Below are positions 1 through 6,839 of a stretch of 8,004 nucleotides of DNA, one piece after another (the stretch's first letter is position 1; the number at the start of each line of letters is the position of its first letter). The position numbers and the translations under genes are program-made. Where the stretch lies: positions 1 through 8,004 of the forward strand of contig JAUXHQ010000067.1 of assembly GCA_030621455.1 (NCBI GenBank), read 5' to 3'. This stretch comes from Deltaproteobacteria bacterium. Its GTDB lineage: Bacteria > Desulfobacterota > UBA8473. A model generated the notes under the pieces. That model was not told where the DNA came from. It did no database searches and was given only the letters and a program-made list of their open reading frames with translations.

Positions 1-25
1 GGCATCTCTGTCATGAAAAAGATTA

Positions 26-109
26 AAAGTGGGGTAAGAGTGTTATGAAATCAAAGAAAAAGCCCCCAAAGTGGGGAACGTAAATATGAAATCACCCAAA
101 AAAACTAGC
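26..109 (+). repeat. Imperfect tandem repeat of about 42 bp with short leader-like ORFs
   Basis: Two successive copies begin with AAAGTGGGG (26 and 68) and each is followed 9-10 bases later by ATGAAATCA (45 and 86) and then an A-rich stretch. A shorter, related ATGAAAAAG occurs at 13. The three ATGs open very short lysine-rich reading frames: MKKIKSGVRVL (13-48), MKSKKKPPKWGT (45-83) and MKSPKKTSERAGVWLR (86-136). The last one overlaps the start of the 124-369 gene. The repeat is seen directly. Whether any of these peptides is translated is unknown, and they may simply be products of duplication in an A-rich leader. Confidence 0.4.
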
Positions 110-123
110 GAAAGGGCAGGTGT

Positions 124-369
124 ATGGTTGAGGTAATCATTACTCATGATGGCAAAAATTGGATCGCCAGGAATGGAATCCTGAGTGTAGCGGCTGAAAC
201 CCTTGAAATCTTGGATGCTGAGGTCAGAAAACTTATTAAACAGAAGATATATCGTAAAACAAACGAAAAGATGAGAGTGCTTATGACTTTTGACAATTCA
301 ACTTTCCCTCAGTGGATGCGACAGTATGCACAGCATTATTTCAACAGAATAATCGAAGTGGATAGTTGA
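124..369 (+). CDS. Small conserved-looking protein of unknown function, 81 aa
   Basis: I do not recognise this family with confidence. The ATG at 124 has a purine-rich AAAGGG (111-116) about 7 bases upstream, and the frame ends in TGA before the exporter gene. Residues 1-20 (MVEVIITHDGKNWIARNG) look like two beta strands around a DG turn. Residues 21-40 (SVAAETLEILDAEVRKLI) look like a strand followed by an amphipathic helix. This is the order seen in HicB-like and DUF1902-like small domains. The C-terminal half (MRVLMTFDNSTFPQWMRQYAQHYFNRIIEVD) is rich in aromatic residues and does not fit that model clearly. There is no signal peptide or membrane segment, so it is probably cytoplasmic. It could be co-transcribed with the exporter gene 79 bases downstream, but no toxin partner is visible. 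The gene call is fairly safe because of its codon structure and balanced composition. Function is unknown. Confidence 0.65.
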   Translation: MVEVIITHDGKNWIARNGILSVAAETLEILDAEVRKLIKQKIYRKTNEKMRVLMTFDNSTFPQWMRQYAQHYFNRIIEVDS

Positions 370-448
370 TAAATCTCGAAATTATAGATTCATAGAGGGA
401 TGATTATTAAAGACTAATGATGGATTATAAGGATACAAAACGATTACC

Positions 449-1927
449 ATGGAAGCGTTAACAAATAGAAGATGGTATTCAGGGATGCGTACCCAGGAAG
501 ACTGGTGGTCTGTGTGGTTGGGACTCGCTTTTTTCTTCTTGGGGTTATTTTCTGTAACAGGGGTCGATCTTGTCGGTTGGGTAACCTATCCGTCCAAGTG
601 GGGTGGTACCGTACCGCTTGTTAAAGGCCTTAACCCCCTAGGTAAGGCTTATCAAAGTCTGGGACCGATGGGTAGTCTCGCGGTAACCTATATTATTTTT
701 ACCATTGCTACGTGTATCGGCGCAGCATCAATGAAATGGAATGTGAAAAAATATTTAGCAGGATGGACGATTATCTTCATAATTACATATGCTGTCTGGG
801 TCGCAGGGCATCATGTATTTCTGGCAGCTAATATAACGAATCGGGCTCAATATGGGTTATCTTACAGCCTTTCTCTAGGCGGTGGCGGGTCATATATATT
901 GGCCCTACTTGTCGGGCTCATTATTGGAAACTTTTTTAAGAAATTTGCCGCCTTTTTAAGTGAAGCAGCTAAACCGGAATGGTTCATCAAGACTGCAATC
1001 GTCTTTCTCGGAGTTAAGGTGGGATACATGGCCATGAAGGCCGCAGATTTTGTCTTTGAACTGGCAATTACCGGGGCAGCTGCAACTATAGTGGCATATC
1101 TAATATTTTGGCCTGGAACGTATCTACTTGCAAGGAAGTTCTTCAAATTACCGCGAAAAACAGCAGCGGTTCTATCCTCTGGTATATCCATCTGCGGGGT
1201 TTCCGCTGCTGTAGCTACTGGAGGGGCGGTCAGGGCAAAACCTTTGATCCCTGTAATGGTATCTACCCTGATTGTGGTTTATGCGGTCATAGAGCTTGTT
1301 ATCTTACCACCTCTATTTACCGCCACCCTAATAAATGAGCCTATTGTGGCGGGTGCTTCCATGGGCATGTCCGTAAAAACAGATGGTGCTGATGCTGCCG
1401 CCGGTGCAGTAATGGATGAACTCATGCGGAACAGAAAAGAGAACCTTGACGGTACAAAATGGGAGGAAGGCTGGATAACCACAAGTGCCATCATGACCAA
1501 GATCTGGATTGATATGTTCATTGGGCTGTGGGCCTTTGTGCTGGCACTCGTCTGGGTATATAAAATAGACCGAATACCGGGAGAACACGTACCGGCATCA
1601 GAGGTCTGGCACAGGTTCCCAAAATTCGTCCTTGGGTACTTCTTTACGTGGTTTGCCTATCTTGGGATACTATTCTTGGCACCGGACTTGACCGATTCCG
1701 CAAAAGTGGGGGCTGTGCCTGTTGAAAAAGGTATGCGAAAGCTCTTTTTTATGCTCACCTTCGTAAGTATAGGGATCATTACAGATTTCAAGAAACTCGC
1801 TGAGGCTAAATTCGGGAAGATGGTCTTTATATACTTTATAGCGCTCTTTCTCTTTATTCTACCTGTTGCCCTTGTAGTAGGTTATATTTTCCACCACGGC
1901 ATGACCGTGCCGACAGTAACACCATAA
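449..1927 (+). CDS. YeiH/UPF0324 family putative sulfate exporter, integral membrane protein
   Basis: This is a polytopic inner-membrane protein, 492 aa. Hydrophobic segments are visible near residues 19-44, 76-94, 102-125, 147-163, 178-197, 205-228, 239-262, 266-292, 350-371, 393-411, 431-446 and 458-481. Family-typical signatures are the small-residue stretch SGISICGVSAAVATGGAV (244-261), the later GASMGMSVKTDGADAAAGAV (302-321), and the C-terminal FVSIGIITDFKKL (438-450). These resemble the 'ICGASA', 'GAWAGTSIHD' and 'AxGLSTDLRKL' regions of YeiH-like proteins. The family is annotated as a putative sulfate exporter, but the substrate is poorly established. The protein is longer than E. coli YeiH (about 350 aa). 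Extra material includes an N-terminal loop (45-75) and a charged loop (322-345, NRKENLDGTKWEEG). The ATG at 449 has only a distant AAGGA (429-433, 15 bases away). No earlier in-frame ATG, GTG or TTG exists after the TAA at 428, and a later Met at residue 13 has no better site. Confidence 0.85.
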   Translation: MEALTNRRWYSGMRTQEDWWSVWLGLAFFFLGLFSVTGVDLVGWVTYPSKWGGTVPLVKGLNPLGKAYQSLGPMGSLAVTYIIFTIATCIGAASMKWNVKKYLAGWTIIFIITYAVWVAGHHVFLAANITNRAQYGLSYSLSLGGGGSYILALLVGLIIGNFFKKFAAFLSEAAKPEWFIKTAIVFLGVKVGYMAMKAADFVFELAITGAAATIVAYLIFWPGTYLLARKFFKLPRKTAAVLSSGISICGVSAAVATGGAVRAKPLIPVMVSTLIVVYAVIELVILPPLFTATLINEPIVAGASMGMSVKTDGADAAAGAVMDELMRNRKENLDGTKWEEGWITTSAIMTKIWIDMFIGLWAFVLALVWVYKIDRIPGEHVPASEVWHRFPKFVLGYFFTWFAYLGILFLAPDLTDSAKVGAVPVEKGMRKLFFMLTFVSIGIITDFKKLAEAKFGKMVFIYFIALFLFILPVALVVGYIFHHGMTVPTVTP

Positions 1928-2016
1928 TATACTTTGAACCTCTGTAATTTTAGATGTTCTTCCTCTAATACTTTGACTATATTGTCCCCTTCTCATCCCG
2001 GACTTTTCAACAATGT

Positions 2017-2046
2017 CCCATCCTATCCCCCCTGACCCCAGCCCCC
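2017..2046 (-). other. G-quadruplex motif (minus strand)
   Basis: On the minus strand there are four guanine runs: 5 G (2046-2042), 4 G (2039-2036), 6 G (2032-2027) and 3 G (2019-2017). The loops are 2, 3 and 7 bases, which satisfies the usual G3+N1-7 rule. It lies in the 274-base gap 1928-2201, between the exporter and the acyl-CoA synthetase genes. Apart from this motif and the promoter downstream I see nothing else coding in that gap. Whether it folds in vivo is not shown. Confidence 0.5.
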
Positions 2047-2134
2047 ATATAACATGATGAAAGTGAGGTAAGGCCCCGGGTGCATCGAATACTGGCATAC
2101 AAAAAGCCTATCCTCTTTAAATCACGGTGGGCTC

Positions 2135-2165
2135 TTGACAACCATATCAACTTTGTGATTATTAT
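2135..2165 (+). promoter_or_regulatory. Sigma70-like promoter upstream of the acyl-CoA synthetase gene
   Basis: A perfect TTGACA -35 hexamer lies at 2135-2140. Candidate -10 hexamers are GATTAT (2157-2162, spacer 16, 4/6 matches) or TATTAT (2160-2165, spacer 19, 5/6 matches). The -35 is flanked by an AATCAC (2120-2125) and GTGATT (2155-2160) inverted repeat that could bind a regulator. The downstream gene has a G-rich site GGGGG (2188-2192) nine bases before its ATG. The perfect -35 is visible. The -10 choice is uncertain. Confidence 0.5.
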
Positions 2166-2201
2166 GTGAGAAGAAAAAAACAACGCTGGGGGTAAATTGT
2201 C

Positions 2202-4889
2202 ATGAGTACCTACAATCTCGATAAGATCTTTGAGCCTTCTTCAGTCGCTGTCATTGGAGCCAGCGAAAAGAAGGGTAGTGTCGGGTGTTCCCTGATAGAG
2301 AATGTGATAGAAGGCGGATATCGAGGGAAGATCTTTCCGGTAAATCCACAGTACAAAATCATAAAAGACTTTGATGCGTATCCCTCCATATCGGATATTG
2401 AGCAGCCCGTTGATCTGGTAATATTAGCCACACCGATAATCGGGGTCCCTTCCATTATCAGAGATTGTGTGGAGGCGAAGGTAGGCGGCGTGATTATTAT
2501 CTCGGCAGGGGGGAGAGAGAGAGGATTGGAAGGTAAGAAGCTGGAAGAAGAAATCAAAGGGCAAGCGGGCAGGGGGGGCTTACGAATTGTAGGTCCGAAC
2601 TGCATTGGGATTATCTCTAGCGAATCAAGGCTCAATGCAACCTTTGCCGGATCGATGCCTCCATCGGGAAACCTTGCTTTTATTTCGCAGAGCGGGGCAA
2701 TTTGCACGGCCATCCTTGACCTCTCCCAGAAGGAAGGCATTGGTTTCAGGTATTTTGTCAGTATCGGTTCCATGCTCGACGTAGATTGCGGAGATTTGAT
2801 CAATTACATGGGTGATGACCCGGATGTCAGCAGCATCGTTCTATACCTTGAGAGTCTCACCAATATGAGGAAGTTCATGAGCGCTGCGCGGGCAGTCTCA
2901 CGGGTGAAACCCATCGTTGTTTTGAAGGCTGGGAAATCCGGGGCGGGCGCACGGGCTGCTTCTTCCCACGTTGGTGCTCTCGCTGGTGAAGATGCGGTTT
3001 ATGATGCGGCATTTAAGCGGGCCGGTATTGTGCGCGTGAACACAATTGGGGAACTATTTGACTGTGCAGAACTGATGGCCAAGCAATCTCTTCCCTCCGG
3101 CCCCGGCCTTGCCATCATCACGAACGGAGGGGGCCCGGGTGTTATGGCCGCTGACGTCTTGGCCTTCTATGGTCTTGAACCGGCCTCTCTCAGCCCGGAG
3201 ACCATGAAGAAGTTAGATGAATTCCTCCCACCATTCTGGAGTAAGGGAAATCCCATTCATATCCTGGGTGATGCATCGCCCGAACAGTGGAAACGGTCAA
3301 TAGAAGTCTGTCTTTCGGCCAAGGAGATCAAGGCGCTGGTAATCATTCTTGTCCCTCAGTCCATGGGGCATGCACTTGCCGTGTCCGAGATTGTCTTGGA
3401 GCTTGTGAGCGGCAAACCGCATCCTCCCATATTTGCCGTGTGGATGGGGGGAGAAAACGCAGAAGAAGGACGTCAAGTCCTCAACAAGGCCGGTATCACC
3501 ACCTATGAAACACCGGAAAGAGCGATTGCGGCATTCAAGCATATGTACTCATATAAACGCAACCTGGAAATGTTGTATGAGGTGCCCTCGAAACTACCTG
3601 TCGCCCTCAAATTTGACCGTTCCAGTGCAAAGGAGAATATAGAGAAAGCTTTGAAAGAAGGGAATACCCTTCTCACTGAAGCCGAATCAAAAGCGCTTTT
3701 AAAGGCATATGGTATCCCAGTGAATCGGACGGCAGTTGCGGACTCTCCGGACAAGGCTATACAACTGGCCCAAGAGATGGGGTATCCAGTCGTCATGAAG
3801 GTTAATTCCCGTGATATCTCTCATAAGTCCGATGTTCACGGTGTAAAACTGAACCTCCGACGCGAAAAGGATGTTAGTGATGCTTTTTCGAAAATCATGG
3901 CGAACGCGCGTACCTATGCACCAAAATCCGAGCTCTTGGGTGTCACTGTCCAACCCATGCTTATAGACCCGGACTACGAGCTTATTCTGGGAAGTAAGAT
4001 GGATGCTGATTTTGGTCCTGTGATACTCTTCGGCATGGGGGGCATTATGACCGAAATCATGAGAGACTTGGCTATTGCCCTCCCTCCATTGAATCGGTTG
4101 CTGGCCCGGAGGCTCATAGAGGGTACACGGGTTTATCAGATGCTGAGAGGCTATCGCAACCGGCCTCCTGCGAGGCTGGCGTTGCTTGAAGAGGTCTTGG
4201 TTCGCCTTTCCCAGTTGGTTACAGATTTCCCCGAGATTGCGGAACTGGATATCAATCCCATGATCTTGCTGGAAGATAGGGCGTGCGCGGTGGACGCAAG
4301 GGTGATTATCAAACCGTCAGATGTCACTGCGCCCCATCATCTCGTCATCAGCCCTTACCCCAATGAGTATGAGATGACCACGACCACGAAAGCAGGCATG
4401 CGGCTTTTTATTCGCCCTATCAAGCCGGAAGATTCAACACTTCTACAAGACCTCTTTAATAATCTGTCTCCACAGACCATCTACTATCGGTTCTTCAGTC
4501 CCATAAAATCCCTGCCGCCAAAGATGCTGGCGCGTTTCACCCAGATTGATTATGATCGTGACATCGCTCTCGTTGCCATAGATAGTGCCGAATCAACGGA
4601 AAAACTGCTTGGAGTGGCCCGTCTCATGGGTAACCCGGAAGGCACGAAGGCTGAATTTTCTGTTGTGATCGCCGACGCCTGCCAGGGAAAGGGGATCGGC
4701 GTCACCTTGATGGAGCGCCTTATCGCCATTGCCAGGGAGCGGGGTATGGAATCCGTTTGGGGAGCGATATTGGCTGAAAATAAAAATATGCTCGCTTTGG
4801 CCAAAAAAATGGGTTTTGTTATTTCAAGAGGACCCGATGCCAGCCAGTACGAAGCAAGGATCGACTTGAGATCAATGACGTCCGGCTAA
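2202..4889 (+). CDS. ADP-forming acyl-CoA synthetase (alpha-beta fusion) with C-terminal GNAT acetyltransferase domain
   Basis: Predicted to interconvert acetyl-CoA (or another acyl-CoA) + ADP + phosphate with the acid + ATP + CoA in the cytoplasm, and to carry a lysine acetyltransferase-like domain. Order in the 895-aa chain: CoA-binding Rossmann domain (about 8-140; SVAVIGASEKKGSVG, IVGPNCIGI); succinyl-CoA-ligase-like part (about 150-455; FISQSGA, SSHVGALAGED); ATP-grasp domain (about 483-705; YPVVMKVNSRDISHKSDVHG, GMGGIMTE, ELDINPMIL); GNAT domain (about 732-890) with the acetyl-CoA loop QGKGIG (828-833). His256 in SSHVGALAG matches the phosphorylated histidine of the ligase alpha part. 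His541 in HKSD matches the conserved beta-part histidine. In Salmonella Pat-type acetyltransferases the ligase half is thought to be inactive, so retention here suggests a working ligase. The length fits the fused family (about 880-900 aa). The ATG at 2202 begins a normal N-terminus (MSTYNLDKIFEPSSVAVIG) and has a GGGGG site upstream. It appears monocistronic under its own promoter. Confidence 0.9.
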   Translation: MSTYNLDKIFEPSSVAVIGASEKKGSVGCSLIENVIEGGYRGKIFPVNPQYKIIKDFDAYPSISDIEQPVDLVILATPIIGVPSIIRDCVEAKVGGVIIISAGGRERGLEGKKLEEEIKGQAGRGGLRIVGPNCIGIISSESRLNATFAGSMPPSGNLAFISQSGAICTAILDLSQKEGIGFRYFVSIGSMLDVDCGDLINYMGDDPDVSSIVLYLESLTNMRKFMSAARAVSRVKPIVVLKAGKSGAGARAASSHVGALAGEDAVYDAAFKRAGIVRVNTIGELFDCAELMAKQSLPSGPGLAIITNGGGPGVMAADVLAFYGLEPASLSPETMKKLDEFLPPFWSKGNPIHILGDASPEQWKRSIEVCLSAKEIKALVIILVPQSMGHALAVSEIVLELVSGKPHPPIFAVWMGGENAEEGRQVLNKAGITTYETPERAIAAFKHMYSYKRNLEMLYEVPSKLPVALKFDRSSAKENIEKALKEGNTLLTEAESKALLKAYGIPVNRTAVADSPDKAIQLAQEMGYPVVMKVNSRDISHKSDVHGVKLNLRREKDVSDAFSKIMANARTYAPKSELLGVTVQPMLIDPDYELILGSKMDADFGPVILFGMGGIMTEIMRDLAIALPPLNRLLARRLIEGTRVYQMLRGYRNRPPARLALLEEVLVRLSQLVTDFPEIAELDINPMILLEDRACAVDARVIIKPSDVTAPHHLVISPYPNEYEMTTTTKAGMRLFIRPIKPEDSTLLQDLFNNLSPQTIYYRFFSPIKSLPPKMLARFTQIDYDRDIALVAIDSAESTEKLLGVARLMGNPEGTKAEFSVVIADACQGKGIGVTLMERLIAIARERGMESVWGAILAENKNMLALAKKMGFVISRGPDASQYEARIDLRSMTSG

Positions 4890-5122
4890 ATCGTTGCCCC
4901 CCCCTTTCCATCCAGAAATGACCCTTTTCTGCAATCCCTTCGTCAGAAATTTTGGGTTCATAGTGCATTAGTGATGATATCATATCCTGCTGATTCATTG
5001 TACATACAGCAAACGAATGGTTGTTATTAGGTTTTATGGTTCTTCTCCAAATTAGTTGGAGAAGAACCTAATAAACTATCTTCACTGTCCGGCCCAATGT
5101 CTTCTGAATCCTCAGAACCTAC
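4890..5122. other. Gap between the acyl-CoA synthetase and the helix-turn-helix remnant
   Basis: I see no gene here. It contains a run of 8 C (4897-4904) just after the stop codon, a perfect 10-bp palindrome ATGATATCAT (4974-4983), and the large inverted repeat listed separately. No classical terminator with a T-tract directly follows the upstream gene. Confidence 0.5.
5024..5074. repeat. Strong inverted repeat, possible terminator or expanded hairpin
   Basis: GGTTCTTCTCCAA (5038-5050) pairs perfectly with TTGGAGAAGAACC (5056-5068) across a 5-base loop ATTAG, giving a 13-bp stem. The right arm continues as CCTAATAA (to 5074) and its partner TTATTAGG is present at 5024-5031. The left arm therefore carries 8 extra bases bounded by a GGTT direct repeat (5030-5033 and 5038-5041). 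Removing them would restore a perfect 19-bp stem. It lies about 135 bases after the acyl-CoA synthetase stop and could terminate that transcript or the convergent minus-strand one. There is no U-tract on either side, so terminator function is only possible. Confidence 0.6.
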
Positions 5123-5564
5123 TTAAATTATCATAAAATAACTTATAACCTTGGTATTATTAACAATCTGCGCTACCCTTCCTCATGTTATCCCGGCCGT
5201 TTCCGAAATCTTTTCCTGTGTCCATCCAAGGCGGCTCAGTCGAAGGATAACAGTATTACGGCCTGCCTTTTGCCGTTCTCTTATATCCGAGATCCAGGTA
5301 TTGACGGTTTGCTGGATAACACCTAATTTTTCTGCCAGGGCAGATTCGGTCCGAATAGTTTTACGATTCCCCCGGGTTAATCTGTTTGGAGGAAATAGCC
5401 TAACCGACAAGTCTACTGAAACGCCTCTTCAAACATACTCTTGATTGGTCAGGATCGCCGCCTGCCCAGTGAGTGCGCCGTCCTTCTATCCCTTGTACAT
5501 TGACACTAAATAATCTTCCTAATACTTCTTCAAAAGAAAGTGTCAGAGCGTGGTTGCGGAACAT
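5123..5564 (-). pseudogene. Decayed double helix-turn-helix protein gene (ParB/methyltransferase-linked HTH type)
   Basis: Three minus-strand pieces appear to belong to one broken gene. The piece 5410-5183 encodes a clear HTH (ESALAEKLGVIQQTVNTWIS), then a basic helix RERQKAGRN, then a second HTH start (LRLSRLGWTQEKISETAGIT). An in-frame TGA at 5185-5183 interrupts it. Beyond the stop the same frame continues as GRVAQIVNNTKVISYFMII to the TAA at 5125-5123, which completes the second HTH (GIT-x-GRVAQIVNNT). A CGA (Arg) to TGA change would explain the stop. Upstream, a second frame (5564-5400, MFRNHALTLSFEEVLG...KRRFSRLVG) overlaps the first, suggesting a frameshift near 5400-5425. That upstream part I do not recognise and may not belong. 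The HTH pair resembles ParB-like proteins and the DNA-binding segment fused to some DNA methyltransferases, but no nuclease or methylase motif survives. It lies only 13 bases after the alanine dehydrogenase stop, on the same strand. Confidence 0.6.
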
Positions 5565-5577
5565 CAAGCGAAAAACA

Positions 5578-6699
5578 TCATATGCGTCTCAAGATTTCGT
5601 CTACGGGAGTGTAAACCATACCGAACGCATTGGCGACATTCTTATATGTGACCTTCCCCAGCACAATGTTGGCGCCTTTCCCCACAGCGTGGCTCTCCAA
5701 AATCGCTCGCTTGTATCCCTTGTTTGCAATCTCTATAACATAGGGAAGGGTGGCGTTCGTCAAAGCAATTGTTGACGTCACGGGCATGGCACCGGGCATA
5801 TTGGTAACACAATAGTGAATCACACCATCCACTTCATATATGGGATCCTCGTGAGTAGTGGGATGTGACGTCTCCAGTGACCCTCCCTGGTCGATGGCCA
5901 CATCTACTATGACTGACCCCCTCTTCATCAGTGTCAGCATGGCCCGTGTGATCAGCTTAGGTGCCCTGCCCCCGGGAATGAGCACTGCACTGATAACAAC
6001 ATCCGAAACCCCCAATAGTGCACGGATGTTATGTGTGTTTGACATCATCATTACAACGTTCGGTGGCATCACGTCGCTAAGGTATCTCAAACGTTCCAGA
6101 TCCGTGTCCAGAACATAGACTCTGGCTCCAAGCCCAGCGGCCATCTTTGCCGCATTTGTACCAACCACGCCACCTCCGAGTATGACGACAGTTGCGGGTT
6201 CAACACCAGGTACGCCACCGAGCAAGATCCCGCGCCCGCCATGTTCGCTTTCCAGATACTTGGCACCCTGTTGCACTGCCATGCGGCCGGCCACTTCGCT
6301 CATTGGAGTTAAGAGCGGCAGATGACCCTCTTCAGTCTCGGTCGTCTCGTAGGCAATAGCCACGCATTTTGACCCAATAACAGCATGTACCAATTGTTCT
6401 GAGGCCGCAAAATGAAAATAAGTAAAGACAATTTTCCCTTTGTCCAGAAAGCCATGTTCAACCGGAAGCGGTTCCTTTACCTTAATGATCATCCCTGATC
6501 GCCGATACACCTCTTCAGCGGTATGGACAATCTCAGCGCCTGCCGATGCGTATAACCTGTCAGGGAAGCTACTCGCTGAGCCGGCTTTTGTTTCCACAAG
6601 GACCTGATGTCCATGATCCACGAGTGCTTCCGCACCAACAGGTAACAAAGATACACGGTTTTCATCGGCGATTATTTCCTTCGGTACACCAACAATCAT
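5578..6699 (-). CDS. ald: Alanine dehydrogenase
   Basis: Catalyses L-alanine + NAD+ + water to pyruvate + ammonia + NADH, reversibly, in the cytoplasm. Starting at the ATG at 6699-6697 gives 373 aa, close to the usual 371. This start gives the canonical N-terminus MIVGVPKEIIADENRVSL and has a GGGGGG site (6710-6705) five bases upstream. A longer frame from 6732 would add 11 residues (MVTGSSLRGDI) that are not family-like. Catalytic residues known from the Mycobacterium enzyme are at the same positions here: Arg15 (ENRVSL), Lys75 (IIKVKEP), His96 (TYFHFA) and Asp270 (DVAIDQGG). The NAD-binding glycine motif is VILGGGVVGTNAA (172-184), followed by the acidic strand end VYVLDTD (about 194-200). 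The protein appears full length and intact. It may supply pyruvate from alanine or store reducing power as alanine. It is read convergently with the acyl-CoA synthetase and has its own promoter upstream. Confidence 0.95.
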   Translation of the reverse strand: MIVGVPKEIIADENRVSLLPVGAEALVDHGHQVLVETKAGSASSFPDRLYASAGAEIVHTAEEVYRRSGMIIKVKEPLPVEHGFLDKGKIVFTYFHFAASEQLVHAVIGSKCVAIAYETTETEEGHLPLLTPMSEVAGRMAVQQGAKYLESEHGGRGILLGGVPGVEPATVVILGGGVVGTNAAKMAAGLGARVYVLDTDLERLRYLSDVMPPNVVMMMSNTHNIRALLGVSDVVISAVLIPGGRAPKLITRAMLTLMKRGSVIVDVAIDQGGSLETSHPTTHEDPIYEVDGVIHYCVTNMPGAMPVTSTIALTNATLPYVIEIANKGYKRAILESHAVGKGANIVLGKVTYKNVANAFGMVYTPVDEILRRI

Positions 6700-6737
6700 A
6701 ATGTCCCCCCGGAGTGAAGACCCCGTCACCAAACATA

Positions 6738-6750
6738 CTCAGAATCTGAG
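6738..6750. promoter_or_regulatory. Palindrome in the ald leader
   Basis: CTCAGAATCTGAG is a perfect dyad (6 bp arms, one central base) inside the predicted untranslated leader, about 40 bases before the ald start. It could be an operator half-site or a weak RNA stem. Nothing in the sequence assigns it to a known regulator. Confidence 0.3.
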
Positions 6751-6801
6751 AACCATCGACGCCAACTCAACGAAGCAGTGGCTATTAGTATCTTAAAATC
6801 G

Positions 6802-6835
6802 ATAGTTACTATAGCAAATTGAAGAGAAAAAACAA
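6802..6835 (-). promoter_or_regulatory. Predicted ald promoter with overlapping dyad
   Basis: Reading the minus strand, TTGTTT (6835-6830) and TATAGT (6813-6808) are separated by 16 bases and match -35 and -10 hexamers moderately and well. An 11-base palindrome ATAGTTACTAT (6802-6812) overlaps the -10 and the expected start of transcription, as an operator might. Two ATCGAT sites (6798-6803 and 6841-6846) bracket the promoter. The resulting leader would be about 100 bases. This is a sequence match only. Confidence 0.4.
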
Positions 6836-6839
6836 GAAC

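Noticed and set aside
443..451. ATT at 443 as an alternative start for the exporter, better spaced from AAGGA (429-433)
   Set aside because: ATT starts are very rare, and the ATG two codons later gives essentially the same protein.
2210..2803. Long minus-strand open frame (197 codons) inside the acyl-CoA synthetase gene
   Set aside because: It lies wholly antisense to a gene with clear domain motifs, and its translation shows no recognisable family pattern.
5151..5444. Plus-strand open frame of 97 codons
   Set aside because: It is the complement of the helix-turn-helix remnant, whose minus-strand translation shows real HTH motifs. The plus-strand product shows none.
6700..6732. Longer alanine dehydrogenase starting at 6732
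   Set aside because: The added residues are unlike the family. The start at 6699 has a G-rich ribosome binding site and aligns all catalytic residues to the standard numbering.
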